Assembly (NCBI GenBank): GCA_028346125.1
Contig: JAOMEV010000009.1
Span: 1-64,000 of the forward strand
Length of the DNA: 64,000 nt
Source: Bacteriovoracales bacterium
Lineage (GTDB): Bacteria > Bdellovibrionota > Bacteriovoracia > Bacteriovoracales > Bacteriovoracaceae
Direction: 5' to 3'
The notes beneath the pieces are model-generated. The model was given only the letters and a program-made list of their open reading frames with translations, did not search any database and had not been told where the DNA came from. The position numbers and the translations under genes were made by a program. Positions 14,874-24,242 of this stretch are shown here, in pieces. Within the stretch, counting starts at the first letter, position 1, and each line of letters opens with the position of its first letter.

Positions 14874-16184
14874 ATGGTAGATAAAAACTTTGATGAAAAA
14901 TATGCTTCCAAGCTAAGGGCCATTCTTATATCTAGCGACATGTCCATGGTTAACAAAGCTAAGGAGATATTCGATGAGTTAAAAGTCGAGATCGTTGACC
15001 ATGCACCCACAGTAAAAATGGCAAGGGAGAGAATGATCCTCAATGCCGACAAACTGCTTCCCTATAACTTCATTTTAATAACAAACACTAATAGTCAATT
15101 TGGTGAAGAAGGGATCCACCAGTCTAAAGACATTCTTGTAAAAATTAGATGTGATAAACTTTATATAAACACTCCGATTATTGTCGTTGAAGATGAAGCT
15201 ACAGGCACAGACCCTAAAACCATTGAAGAAAACTCTCAAGTTAAATTTATGCTAAGTGGAAAGTTTGAATCTTTGGGGACTGAGTTTGTGAATTTTATTG
15301 CGCACTCTTACCCTGAAGGACCTCAATCTTTAAAAACGGCCTTTAAAAAAGGTATTTACTATATTTATATTCCAAACGAAATGGATACAGCACTTTTTAA
15401 CGAACTGCGCGATCTCAATGATGCCATAAAAAATAATAATGTCATGATTCAAATTCTCGACTTTAAAAAATCTAGAGACAGATTGAATGACAAAGAAATT
15501 CAAGTCCTCATGGATTACTGTAGAGAGTCAGAAAAAAATAAGCTTCCTATCTCCTCTTTAAATATTCCACAAGACCTAATGAATATTCTTCAAAATAAAG
15601 GAATTGATAGAACATTTAATCCCAGAAAAGACCTTCAAGAGGCCTTAAAAACAATTAATATAGAAGTAAAGAAAAAACCAAAAGCTCAACCCTCATCACG
15701 AAGTGGAGGTGGCGGCGGTGGAGGTGGCGGTGGCGCAGGGATGAAGATGAATGTAAACGTCATCAACCCTTTCCTTGCGGCCTGTTCAGAATTGTTTAAA
15801 GAAACTGAAGGTAAAAATGTTATAGTAGAAAGACCGAGGCTTTGCATCAAATTTGATGACCCAGGAGTTCAATTTGCCTCACTTATAAGGTTTTTTGACC
15901 CTAAGTTTAAAGGTGGAGTTCTTTTTGCTTATTCAGACAAAAGCATCAATAAATTAAAACAAGACAACCCTTCTTCTATGCCCACAAGAGAACTTTCTCT
16001 CCATATTGAAAAAATAATTGACTCAGCAAAACTCAAGTCAAGTTCTGATGACTCTATTTCTCCTTCTTCAATAGAAATCTTAAAATCAAGAGACGAAATA
16101 GCGACAGCGGTAGGGAAGAAAGGGGCCATTCGTATAAGATTTGTTTCGGAAGCAAATTGGCTGGATGCCTATATAATAAAATAG
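14874..16184 (+). CDS. Multi-domain signalling protein: receiver-like, STAS-like, poly-Gly linker, CheX-like
   Basis: A 436-residue cytoplasmic protein. Residues ~12-145 look like a receiver fold (AILISSDMSMVNKAKEIF) without a convincing acidic pocket. Residues ~158-262 resemble a STAS domain (VMIQILDFKKSRDRLNDKEIQVLMDY ... LMNILQNKGIDRTFNP..DLQEAL). A run of ten Gly (about 278-287) then leads to a C-terminal part beginning MNVNVINPFLAACSELF, which looks like a CheX-type phosphatase domain. The third of three in-frame ATGs is chosen because GAGG lies six nt before it. It is divergent from the BMC operon across ~240 bp. Domain calls are by pattern, not by search. Confidence 0.6.
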   Translation: MVDKNFDEKYASKLRAILISSDMSMVNKAKEIFDELKVEIVDHAPTVKMARERMILNADKLLPYNFILITNTNSQFGEEGIHQSKDILVKIRCDKLYINTPIIVVEDEATGTDPKTIEENSQVKFMLSGKFESLGTEFVNFIAHSYPEGPQSLKTAFKKGIYYIYIPNEMDTALFNELRDLNDAIKNNNVMIQILDFKKSRDRLNDKEIQVLMDYCRESEKNKLPISSLNIPQDLMNILQNKGIDRTFNPRKDLQEALKTINIEVKKKPKAQPSSRSGGGGGGGGGGAGMKMNVNVINPFLAACSELFKETEGKNVIVERPRLCIKFDDPGVQFASLIRFFDPKFKGGVLFAYSDKSINKLKQDNPSSMPTRELSLHIEKIIDSAKLKSSSDDSISPSSIEILKSRDEIATAVGKKGAIRIRFVSEANWLDAYIIK

Positions 16185-16214
16185 AAAAAAAGGTCCTAGA
16201 TATTTTCAGGACCT
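16185..16214 (-). terminator. Rho-independent terminator of the receiver gene
   Basis: Arms AGGTCCT (16191-16197) and AGGACCT (16208-16214) with a 10-nt loop. On the minus strand the stem is followed by TTTTTT, a strong terminator for the gene at 16246-16641. The preceding plus-strand gene ends at 16184 and may share it. Confidence 0.75.
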
Positions 16215-16245
16215 CTTCATCTCTTAAATGAAACACTTCATATTT

Positions 16246-16641
16246 TTATCTGTTCAGGCTTTCCCAAGTAGACTCAAGCTTTTCTGCCAGAACTTCTTTA
16301 TCGAAAGGTTTGATGAGATAATTATTTACACCAGCATCAAGAACTTCCATCATTTTGTTTTCCTGACCTACGGCCGTAATCATCAAAAAGATAGTTTCTT
16401 TAAGCTTTTCTGAGGCCCTTACTTTTTTCAAAAGTTCGAAACCTGACATAACTGGCATATCATAATCAGAAATTATAAAATCTACGATGGCGTCATCCTT
16501 AGATAATATTTGCCAGGCCACTTCGCCATTACGGGCTTCGACAAACTCAGTGTACCCAAGCTCACGAAGATTTTTTGTAATGAATTTTCTAGCAGTTAAC
16601 ATATCGTCAACAATTAGAAATTTTGTTTCTTTACTAAACAT
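16246..16641 (-). CDS. Single-domain response regulator (CheY-like)
   Basis: A 131-residue stand-alone receiver. Acidic pair Asp12/Asp13 (LIVDD), phosphoacceptor Asp59 in ISDYDMP, Thr90 in MITAVG and Lys112 in IKPF are all present, so it should be phosphorylatable. ATG at 16641 is chosen over a GTG three codons upstream because GGGAG is correctly spaced before it. No output domain and no adjacent kinase are present; it may act as a CheY-type diffusible messenger. Confidence 0.9.
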   Translation of the reverse strand: MFSKETKFLIVDDMLTARKFITKNLRELGYTEFVEARNGEVAWQILSKDDAIVDFIISDYDMPVMSGFELLKKVRASEKLKETIFLMITAVGQENKMMEVLDAGVNNYLIKPFDKEVLAEKLESTWESLNR

Positions 16642-16816
16642 TTTTTTCACTCCCAGAATAAAAAACCTCTATCTCATTTTAAAAAATTTCTCTTATTTTT
16701 CAATAATGATGATTTGCCTCTTTCCATAAACTTGCCCTAAATAATAGGGTAAAAAAAGAAAAATTGACAGATCTTATCCCATTATTCAAACTGTCCTAAA
16801 AGGGGTATCGTCAATA

Positions 16817-17251
16817 ATGAAAAAAATATTTATGATTTTTCTTATTTCATTTGGCTGCACTTCTATTAATAAAAGTCACCTAAACTCTCCTTTAAAAATA
16901 AATGTCAAAAGCGACCTGAAAGCAATTATTGAAGTCGATACTTCGAAAAAGCTAATCGGTTATGCTTCTGGTGTGTATCTTTTCCACTTCTTTAAAATTA
17001 GTGGAGATGATCGCTTTGCCGATGGTCTAGGCTATAATGAAAAACAACCTCCCTTTGTAGAAAGAGCTTTGAGTCTTACACATAATGTAAAGTCTGCAGC
17101 AGCTTATAATGCTATTAGGACAAGCCGGGCAGATGTTATTATGGCCCCTCAATATGTTATAGAAACTAATAGTTGGAATCCTCTTTATAAACAAATAAAA
17201 GTAAAGGTCACAGGATTTCCGGGTAAAATCGTTAGTATTAAAAGCCTATGA
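16817..17251 (+). CDS. Small lipoprotein of unknown function
   Basis: A 144-residue protein with a lipoprotein signal (lipobox LISFGC, Cys14). The mature part has YASGVYLFHFFKISGDDRFADGLGY and ends in ADVIMAPQYVIE...VKVTGFPGKIVSIKS, a pattern seen in small periplasmic lipoproteins of unknown role. The next gene starts within its stop codon (ATGA at 17248-17251), so the two are probably co-translated. Confidence 0.75.
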   Translation: MKKIFMIFLISFGCTSINKSHLNSPLKINVKSDLKAIIEVDTSKKLIGYASGVYLFHFFKISGDDRFADGLGYNEKQPPFVERALSLTHNVKSAAAYNAIRTSRADVIMAPQYVIETNSWNPLYKQIKVKVTGFPGKIVSIKSL

Positions 17252-17955
17252 TAAGAAAAGTTATTTGCCTTCTTATGGCAATATTTTGGGTAAAAATAGG
17301 TAAGGCCTTAGAAGTTGACCGTACTCTTCAGTTTTCAATTCTAAACTTTTCATCCTCAAAAAAAACTTTGCTTTTAAATAAAGGTAAAGAGAATGGCCTA
17401 AAAAAAGGTGATCAAGCAAAATTCTTCAGAAATGAAAAAAATATTATTGCCAGGGCAGTTCTTTTAAAGGCTTCTTCCGGGCGCTCTTTATGGTCCGTTT
17501 TTAGATATCGAAATAGAAATGTTATAAAAAAAAACCTTTCCCTAAACCTTAAAATTACAAAGCCAATTCCTCTTACTAATGACGTTTCAAAAAGATTATT
17601 TAAAAATGAAACCTTTTCGGGTAAGGAAGATAGAATCCCGACGGTCAAAAAAGTAGCCGATTTTTCCAGTCGGTTTTTGACCCAAAAACCGAAAGGAGAT
17701 TTTTCTTCTATCAACGAAATGGATCGTCCAAAAAAAAAGAAAAAAGTTGATTACTCAAGACTTAATGATCAGTCTTCAAAGTCTCAATATAAAATAAAAG
17801 CCAATTACCAGTATCTAAAAGAAAATAACCTTGAAAGTGGATTTGGTAAAAGTAAAAGCAAACAATATTACTTAAGAATTCAAGAATCAAAAATTGCCAA
17901 AAAGATTTCTGAAAAAGTCATCCTAGACAAATATAGAAACATAGAGGAATTATAA
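17248..17955 (+). CDS. Secreted hypothetical protein
   Basis: A 235-residue protein with an N-terminal signal-like hydrophobic stretch (residues 4-19). The first half contains LLLNKGKENGLKKGDQAKFF, a segment common in secreted proteins of related bacteria, while the second half (about 120-235) is Lys/Ser-rich and probably disordered. It overlaps the upstream lipoprotein by 4 nt, suggesting a shared envelope role. The specific function is not recognised. Confidence 0.65.
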   Translation: MIRKVICLLMAIFWVKIGKALEVDRTLQFSILNFSSSKKTLLLNKGKENGLKKGDQAKFFRNEKNIIARAVLLKASSGRSLWSVFRYRNRNVIKKNLSLNLKITKPIPLTNDVSKRLFKNETFSGKEDRIPTVKKVADFSSRFLTQKPKGDFSSINEMDRPKKKKKVDYSRLNDQSSKSQYKIKANYQYLKENNLESGFGKSKSKQYYLRIQESKIAKKISEKVILDKYRNIEEL

Positions 17956-18636
17956 TTAGCAAACAGAGTTGGTTAGGGCCTCTTTTTCATTAATTGAATA
18001 AGCATAGGATAGACCGTCCATAAAAAACCTCTTCCTTTGATCTGAGCTTAAGGTCGACATTATCTTTTTGAAAGAATGGTTCGACTTCAAAAGAAAAATG
18101 ATCTTTTCTTCTCCTAAACTTATATAAAATTGATAGAGACTAAAAAGAAGCCAATCAATTTTAACAGTCTTAATCTTAGTCATAGAAAGGAGCTTAATCA
18201 TAGTAGGCTCCTCAAAAAATGCCTTTGAATCTTTACCATTTATTTGACTCATTTTTAAATAAAAAGCAAATAGAAGTCCTCGAGAATATCCTTCTACAGT
18301 AAAAGGCTTTATTTTTTCTTCAAAAACTAAAAGTTCATCAACATCTGTAGGATCAATCTCTTCTGGAAATTCTCCATTTTCTTTGTAGGACATAAAAAGT
18401 CCTGCTATTTTTGCTCTTAATGTATACCATCCGATAGAATTAATTATTCCATCTAAACTCTTTCCCTGGATCTCTTTTCCAAAAGATTTTAGTAATAAAC
18501 CGTGAAAGCCTGGCCTTTCCAAAATATAAGTATTTAAGAATTGAGTTAATGAACCTTTTTTGTGAATGTCAATTTTCAAAAGATAAGTAAAATAGTCAGG
18601 TAACGAGATAGATTTAAAATTTTTTGTTTGCTCCAT
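17956..18636 (-). CDS. Hypothetical protein, mostly helical
   Basis: A 226-residue protein with no signal peptide; not recognised. It appears alpha-helical (DYFTYLLKIDIHKKGSLTQFLN, DWLLFSLYQFYISLGEEKIIFLL). The ATG at 18636 is chosen because AGGA lies seven nt before it; an ATG five codons upstream has no Shine-Dalgarno sequence. It abuts the preceding plus-strand gene tail-to-tail with no gap (stop ends 17955/17956). Confidence 0.6.
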   Translation of the reverse strand: MEQTKNFKSISLPDYFTYLLKIDIHKKGSLTQFLNTYILERPGFHGLLLKSFGKEIQGKSLDGIINSIGWYTLRAKIAGLFMSYKENGEFPEEIDPTDVDELLVFEEKIKPFTVEGYSRGLLFAFYLKMSQINGKDSKAFFEEPTMIKLLSMTKIKTVKIDWLLFSLYQFYISLGEEKIIFLLKSNHSFKKIMSTLSSDQRKRFFMDGLSYAYSINEKEALTNSVC

Positions 18637-18690
18637 TTTTTTTCCTAACATTTTTTTTTATTCACGCAAATTTTCAAATATAATTATCCT

Positions 18691-19182
18691 ATGATTAAGT
18701 TACCATTTTATGATGAAATTAACATAGAACCAAAAGATCTATTTAGTATCGAAAAAATAATCGAAAAAAGCAAAATTGGAAAAGTACCCATTTATTTCCA
18801 AATTTCTTACTTAAGTAAAAAACATCAAAAAGAATTTTTAAATGATTTTTTTGAACTCGCAAAAAAAAATGACCTGAACCTTTATTTTCCTTATCCAGTT
18901 TATATTATTTCCAACCTCGAAGATATCGGAGAATTTGAAACAAGGTTAATTTTTAAAAATGCCGATGACCTTCCTTCTTTTTACAAAAAGGACCTACAAA
19001 AATTAAGAGCAAAAGAAGTTACAATTTTGAAAAAAATATTTTTCAATTCGGAAAGAATTAATAATATCGATAACCGCTCAAAACTAAACTTTGTAATGGA
19101 AAATGCTAAAAACCAAAAGCATCTTTTCGAACTCACTAAAGAATTCAACTTCTTAAAAAACATTTTAGATGAATTAGAATAA
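18691..19182 (+). CDS. Hypothetical protein
   Basis: A 163-residue soluble protein, Lys- and Asn-rich, not recognised. It has a short alternating strand/helix start (PIYFQISYLSKKHQKEFLNDFFELAKK) and a C-terminal helical half. It is followed 14 bp later by another hypothetical gene with AGAGG before its start, so the two probably form a small operon. Confidence 0.6.
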   Translation: MIKLPFYDEINIEPKDLFSIEKIIEKSKIGKVPIYFQISYLSKKHQKEFLNDFFELAKKNDLNLYFPYPVYIISNLEDIGEFETRLIFKNADDLPSFYKKDLQKLRAKEVTILKKIFFNSERINNIDNRSKLNFVMENAKNQKHLFELTKEFNFLKNILDELE

Positions 19183-19196
19183 AAAGAGGTTAAGAA

Positions 19197-19589
19197 ATGA
19201 TAGATAAAAATACTCTTTGGGATAGCCTAACCTCAACTGATATCAAGGAGCTTGAAGGTTTTGAAGAACTCATAACGTATTGGGGTAAAAGTAATGTAAA
19301 GAAGGTTTCAAAACGAAGAGATATGGACCAAACAATCGAGTACAAAGAAATTCTTAATTTTCTAGAAAACGAAAACAATAGGCTCAATAAGGTTTATCAC
19401 TTCCTTCACAATAAGGTTTCAACACTCCAAAACTTTGATCAAAAAGAGGCCCTCATTCACTTTGAAAGTGAAAGACTCGAGACATTAAAAGAAAAATTAT
19501 ACAAAAAACTTTCCCAGGATGACTCGACCTTCCACAAGGCCATCGGTGAAATTTTTGATAGAAGTTTTAAACCTCATCAAGAGAGTTAA
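19197..19589 (+). CDS. Hypothetical protein
   Basis: A 130-residue acidic, probably coiled protein (YKEILNFLENENNRLNKVYHFLHNKVSTLQNF) without signal peptide; not recognised. Its 3' end overlaps the 3' end of the convergent 575-residue gene by 23 bp. Confidence 0.6.
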   Translation: MIDKNTLWDSLTSTDIKELEGFEELITYWGKSNVKKVSKRRDMDQTIEYKEILNFLENENNRLNKVYHFLHNKVSTLQNFDQKEALIHFESERLETLKEKLYKKLSQDDSTFHKAIGEIFDRSFKPHQES

Positions 19590-21294
19590 GAATTATTGGT
19601 CCACCGATATGCCTAAACTCCACATCTTCGATAGAAGAGATATCCACATCTTCCAACTCTTCACGAAGGATATACTTAAAAAATTCTTTAAAATAAGAAA
19701 CTTTGTTAAGAGCAAAAGACTCTAAGAAGCTATCAATAGACGTCTCAATTTCTTTATTATTATTTAGTTTCAAGTTTTCATCTAAGATATTGGCCATAAA
19801 AGCTTTATATTCATTAAGCGTAATACCCATTTTATTATCCTGACCTTTTTCAAAAAAGCCCAGTTGGTAGTTTGCATACGCACTTAATAGAATAGACTCA
19901 AAAGTTATATCTTCAACAGCATAATTCAAATAATATCCACTGTTTATTGTTCCAGAATTCCTCAGTTTTTCATAAATTTCGTGGAACTTTGAAGCAAAGG
20001 GAGTCATAGAACTAATCAGAGTTACAATTTTGCTCCAATCTTTAAAACTTTCCCAGTCATTTATTTCCTTAGTTTTTGTCCTCCCGACTTTCATTTCACG
20101 AAACTTTATGGGGGCCTCAAAAGATAGGCCGATATTTTCAGCTAAAAAGTTCCCTAAAAAGCTCTCTTTACCATCATCAAAAAGAGTACTCTTAAGACAT
20201 TTTTTTAATTTCAACTGATCTAATTTAAGAAGAGAGTTCCCAATTTTATAAAGATCTACAAAATCAAAAAGGTCGAAAAGATTTGCACCTTCAGGCAATG
20301 CAAAACCTTCTTCTCTCATGAAGAACTTTAAGTAATCAAGTCCAAGCAACAACATGCTTCTAGACTTATTTCCAGTTCTGGAGAGAGCAATAGAGCCTTT
20401 TTTAAGAGAATCATCGAGCTCCATCACACCATTGACGAGTCTTAAAAAGTTAAATTGAAGAAAAGAGGCCCTTTTTTCATCACTAACCTTATTCAATTCT
20501 TCTTCAAGAGGCCCTATCTTTTCCTTAAAGGCGATAAGAGAGGATTTCGGCAAAATTTGATTTTGTCCCAAATCACAAATTTCTCCCTTGGTTTTAACTT
20601 TTTTCTTTATAAAATTATTCAAAATATCTTTATTTGGAAAAGCTGATTCAAAAACCAAAGCTTCGTAGTAATCAACAAAGCCTATATCTCTTAGCCTTTC
20701 CTTCTTAGATTGAAACTCTTCTTCCTGTGCCGTTGAAAATGATTCTGAAACAATTTTGAAAAGGTTCGCATAGGCCTTCTCAACTCCCTCTTGAGAGTAC
20801 ATGTCTAATATTATTCTTTTCACCTCTTCAACAAATTCAAAATTTTCATCAAATTCGAATAGAAGAAGACCATCGTCAGTAAGAAAGTAATTGTCATGAT
20901 CTGGATATAGAGGATCTTCAACATCGAAAGTCCAAATATTAAATTTTGACTTCAAATAGAGGGAAAACTCAGAACTCTTGGAGAATTCTAACCTTATTTT
21001 CTCATCTGGGCAGAGAGAGTAGGTTTTTAACCAGAAATTAAAGTTTTCCAGATCAAGGTCGTCTCTTTTCCAAAGGTCCAGGTCTAAAAAAACCTTCCTC
21101 TGAAGAACACCAAGCTGAGGCAAATAGGTAGCAATTTCTTCACAAGGCCTTGACCTTAAAGTCATATAAAGTGGTTGTATGGGTAGAACAGAAAGGTCTC
21201 TTCCCTCTTGAACATATTTTTCCAAAGAATCAAATGTTGTGTAGGCTTCCGCCTCTTTCATCATAAGAGAAATCATATTTTCAGAATCTAGCAT
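19567..21294 (-). CDS. Large hypothetical protein (possibly DUF6178-like)
   Basis: A 575-residue soluble protein with no signal peptide. The N-terminal region (about 36-95: LSVLPIQPLYMTLRSRP...LPQLGVLQRKVFLDLDLWKRDDLDLENFNFWLKTY) reminds me of DUF6178 proteins of deltaproteobacteria; I hold this weakly and cannot check it. The rest is helical and acidic with no catalytic motif that I recognise. It is single and monocistronic, divergent from the MACPF-like cluster. Confidence 0.6.
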   Translation of the reverse strand: MLDSENMISLMMKEAEAYTTFDSLEKYVQEGRDLSVLPIQPLYMTLRSRPCEEIATYLPQLGVLQRKVFLDLDLWKRDDLDLENFNFWLKTYSLCPDEKIRLEFSKSSEFSLYLKSKFNIWTFDVEDPLYPDHDNYFLTDDGLLLFEFDENFEFVEEVKRIILDMYSQEGVEKAYANLFKIVSESFSTAQEEEFQSKKERLRDIGFVDYYEALVFESAFPNKDILNNFIKKKVKTKGEICDLGQNQILPKSSLIAFKEKIGPLEEELNKVSDEKRASFLQFNFLRLVNGVMELDDSLKKGSIALSRTGNKSRSMLLLGLDYLKFFMREEGFALPEGANLFDLFDFVDLYKIGNSLLKLDQLKLKKCLKSTLFDDGKESFLGNFLAENIGLSFEAPIKFREMKVGRTKTKEINDWESFKDWSKIVTLISSMTPFASKFHEIYEKLRNSGTINSGYYLNYAVEDITFESILLSAYANYQLGFFEKGQDNKMGITLNEYKAFMANILDENLKLNNNKEIETSIDSFLESFALNKVSYFKEFFKYILREELEDVDISSIEDVEFRHIGGPIILNSLDEV

Positions 21295-21493
21295 TGTCCT
21301 TCCTCGTATAAGCCTCTTTGAATCGACGCATCAAAGCATTTTATAGAGTGATTAAGGCAATAAGGCAATCCCTAGAAAAAATTTTCACCTATAATCCCGT
21401 ACCTAATGCACCCTTTCCTATTGATTTCTTTACCACCTGATCTTCTTTTTATATACAGTGCCCAGCTTAAATCTTGTTTATTTAGGGGATATT

Positions 21494-22834
21494 ATGAAAT
21501 TTCAATGTGTTATGGCCTTTTTTCTTATTAATACTTTTTCTCTCTACGCTGGTCCTAGAGTTATTAAGGATAATCGCTTTAAAGATAGAGGAATGACACC
21601 AACTGTAGGAAGAGGTTACTCGACGTCTACGAACACTCTTCAGTCCACCTGCTTTTCTAAGATAAAGCTGACAAAACCAAGCTATGACTTTCAATATCAA
21701 TTCATTGATATTGATGAAACATGGAAGGAAAAATTTTCGAGCCGAAATGAGTTGAGTGGCTCACTTAAGCACCTTTTTATTTCAAACAATTTTACAAATA
21801 CAACAATAAGAGAAGGTGAAAAAACGTATTACCACCATCATATATTCGTTTCTCTCGACCTTGACTCCTACTACCATTCTCTTGATGAAGGCAAAACAGG
21901 TTTGAGTGGAGATGCCATTCAGCTTCTTAGAAAAAAAGATGTTGTCAGTTTTTTTAATTCATGTGGCCCCTTTTATATTCGCTCCATTGGTAGAAACTCT
22001 AAGTTTTTTGCCATGTTAACTTACAAAACAGAAAGTACAAAAAGAGATTCTCATTTTGATAGTAAACTTAAATCTCATCTAAGATCTCTATTTAAATCGA
22101 AATCAAACGACAATAACACGTCCACTGACTTTCAAAAAGAAACCTTCAAAAGGAAACTCCAAATTAGTGTATGGGGATATGGTCTTGGAAAAGATCATCA
22201 AGCAGACCTTCTCCCTACTGACATAGACTCCTTTAAAAGAATTGTGAAAAACTCAATTCTGGCCATGCAAGATTCAGATGTAGGCATGATCTCTTCTGTT
22301 GAGATTGTACCCTGGATGGAAAACCCTGAGTTCCAAAATGAACTTAGGCTGGAGTCCACGACCGATAAAATTCAATTTGAAAGAAAGAGAAACCTTGAGG
22401 CCAATTCAGAACTCATCGCTGAAATAGATCGTATTGATAGCGCTTTCATGAATACGTATTATAAGGGACTTAATTGTATAAGATCTCTAAAAGAAAAGTT
22501 TCCCATTGGTAATAACGAATATGAGTTTGACCCAGAAAAAACTTTTATTCTTGACCTTGCGGAGCCCTCAAATAAGAAAAAAGAAATTAAACTCTCCCTT
22601 CTTTTACAAACAGTAAATGAAGAAAATATTGAAAAAATATACGAGGAAAATCAAAACTTTCTCTTCGGGGACAAAAAGGCAATAGAGTGCGTTAAAGAGC
22701 TCCAAAACCGTGGGATTGATACAGTTCATTATCGTGAAATTCAAACCTGCAAAAAAGTAAGATCACAAATGGTACCAATTAAGCCAATCTTTGACCATTA
22801 CTGCCTCCCTGAGCTGGCACGTGTTCTTCCCTAA
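21494..22834 (+). CDS. Secreted MACPF-like protein 1
   Basis: A 446-residue protein with a signal peptide (residues 1-19, ending LYAGPR). Features that recall the MACPF (membrane-attack complex/perforin) fold are an early GRGY motif (TVGRGYSTSTN), a strand ending in the signature-like FFNSCGPFYIRSIGRNSKFFAMLTY (about 165-190; compare F..YGTHY....GG), a Gly-rich VWGYGLGKD turn, and a closing SVEIVPW strand. A helical region and several Cys follow. The ATG at 21494 is chosen because AGGGGAT precedes it; an upstream in-frame extension would bury the signal peptide. It heads a tandem array with two paralogues. A pore-forming or membrane-interacting role in predation or competition is inferred, not shown. 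Confidence 0.6.
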   Translation: MKFQCVMAFFLINTFSLYAGPRVIKDNRFKDRGMTPTVGRGYSTSTNTLQSTCFSKIKLTKPSYDFQYQFIDIDETWKEKFSSRNELSGSLKHLFISNNFTNTTIREGEKTYYHHHIFVSLDLDSYYHSLDEGKTGLSGDAIQLLRKKDVVSFFNSCGPFYIRSIGRNSKFFAMLTYKTESTKRDSHFDSKLKSHLRSLFKSKSNDNNTSTDFQKETFKRKLQISVWGYGLGKDHQADLLPTDIDSFKRIVKNSILAMQDSDVGMISSVEIVPWMENPEFQNELRLESTTDKIQFERKRNLEANSELIAEIDRIDSAFMNTYYKGLNCIRSLKEKFPIGNNEYEFDPEKTFILDLAEPSNKKKEIKLSLLLQTVNEENIEKIYEENQNFLFGDKKAIECVKELQNRGIDTVHYREIQTCKKVRSQMVPIKPIFDHYCLPELARVLP

Positions 22835-22865
22835 CTTAAAACTTTAGAATCATTCTGAGGCAACT

Positions 22866-24242
22866 ATGAAGAATTTTATTTGGGTTATTTTTATTCTATC
22901 CGCCACCAATATCTTTGGGTCTCCAAGAGTCATTAAAGACAATAGAATCGGTGACCTTGGTGTGACACCTAACTTAGGAAGAGGTTACAGTTTAACAAAT
23001 AACTCATACCACTCCATGTGTTTTAGCACTATCAAAACAACCACTCCCAGTTTTGATGTTAAGTATGACTTCCTAGAAGTTGATGACTCTTATTTAAAGA
23101 AAATCACTAAAACCGGAAAGTTGGAAGACTCTTTTTTAAATTCCTTCCTATTAAAACATGTTGATTTTTCAGAAAAAGACCATACGAATAACTCTGACTC
23201 TTCGAGAGGAAGACGAAACGAAAGAAAGGAAGTTAAAGTAAAAAATATTTTGATTCATATTAGTACTGATAGTTTTTACAATGCAATCAATGAATCCCTC
23301 TCTGAAATGGATTCTGAAGCGAAAAAACTTATTTTGAATGGTGACCTCATAAAATTTTATGAAGTTTGTGGTTTTTACTACATAAGGGCCTTAGGTAGAC
23401 ATTCATCATTTATGGCCCTTTTAAAATACCAGGAAACTAAGGACTCAGAAAATAACGTACTTTTTAAAGAAAAGCTTAAACGTAGACTTTTTAGCTTTAA
23501 TCACCAGCCTCATGAAGACAAAAAGTTTTCAAAAGAAATCTATAAAAGAAAGTTAAGAATTAATGTTGAAGGTATTGGTTTGGGGAAAGGAGACATTTCT
23601 GACTTACTTCCAACTAATATCAGTGAACTTAAAAAGACAGTCAATGCTGCGGCCAAACTAATGCAAGCTACTGATGCTGGTGTTGTTACCTCAATGGAAA
23701 TTTCCCCCTGGCATGAAAATATCGACTTCCTTCAAGCTGAGGAAGATGACAAAACCTCAATCAACAAGAATCTTTTTAGGGAAACAAAAAACCTTCAAGA
23801 AAATAATGCTGTCATTGCCGAAATTGAAAGAATCAATGAATACCAGATGAACTACTACTATAAGTCTTATAATTGTTTGAGAATACTTGAAGAAGAGTAC
23901 AAAGAGGGCACCAGTGAGTTTGAATTTGATCCAGACAAAACTTTTTTCTTTAACCTTTATAACAAAACTAATAAAAAACTCTACAAATCACTTCGAAACC
24001 TAAAAACATTTATAAACCAAACAAGCATTGAAAATATTTATGAATCAAATACTAAATTTCTTTATGGAGATCCTGAAACTAAAAAGCTAGGAGCAACAAA
24101 GTGCTTGGACGAAATTTACGAAAAAGGGATTAAAAAAGTAAGCTATCACCAAATTCCAGCCTGTATGGAAGTCATGACGTACAAAAATCAGAGTTACTAC
24201 CTAATCGATCACTATTGTCTTCCTGAAATGGTTCCACTATGA
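22866..24242 (+). CDS. Secreted MACPF-like protein 2
   Basis: A 458-residue paralogue of the preceding protein, aligned almost end to end: signal peptide, SPRVIKDNR, NLGRGYSLTNN, FYEVCGFYYIRALGRHSSFMALLKY (signature-like), GIGLGKGDISDLLPT, SMEISPWHEN, then the same C-terminal helical domain with EFDPDKTFFFNLY and a final DHYCLPE. Conserved Cys positions in both copies (the SMCF/STCF start, the CG signature, YNCLR, the final YCLPE) suggest disulfides, in keeping with export. It overlaps the third gene by 4 nt (ATGA). Confidence 0.6.
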   Translation: MKNFIWVIFILSATNIFGSPRVIKDNRIGDLGVTPNLGRGYSLTNNSYHSMCFSTIKTTTPSFDVKYDFLEVDDSYLKKITKTGKLEDSFLNSFLLKHVDFSEKDHTNNSDSSRGRRNERKEVKVKNILIHISTDSFYNAINESLSEMDSEAKKLILNGDLIKFYEVCGFYYIRALGRHSSFMALLKYQETKDSENNVLFKEKLKRRLFSFNHQPHEDKKFSKEIYKRKLRINVEGIGLGKGDISDLLPTNISELKKTVNAAAKLMQATDAGVVTSMEISPWHENIDFLQAEEDDKTSINKNLFRETKNLQENNAVIAEIERINEYQMNYYYKSYNCLRILEEEYKEGTSEFEFDPDKTFFFNLYNKTNKKLYKSLRNLKTFINQTSIENIYESNTKFLYGDPETKKLGATKCLDEIYEKGIKKVSYHQIPACMEVMTYKNQSYYLIDHYCLPEMVPL

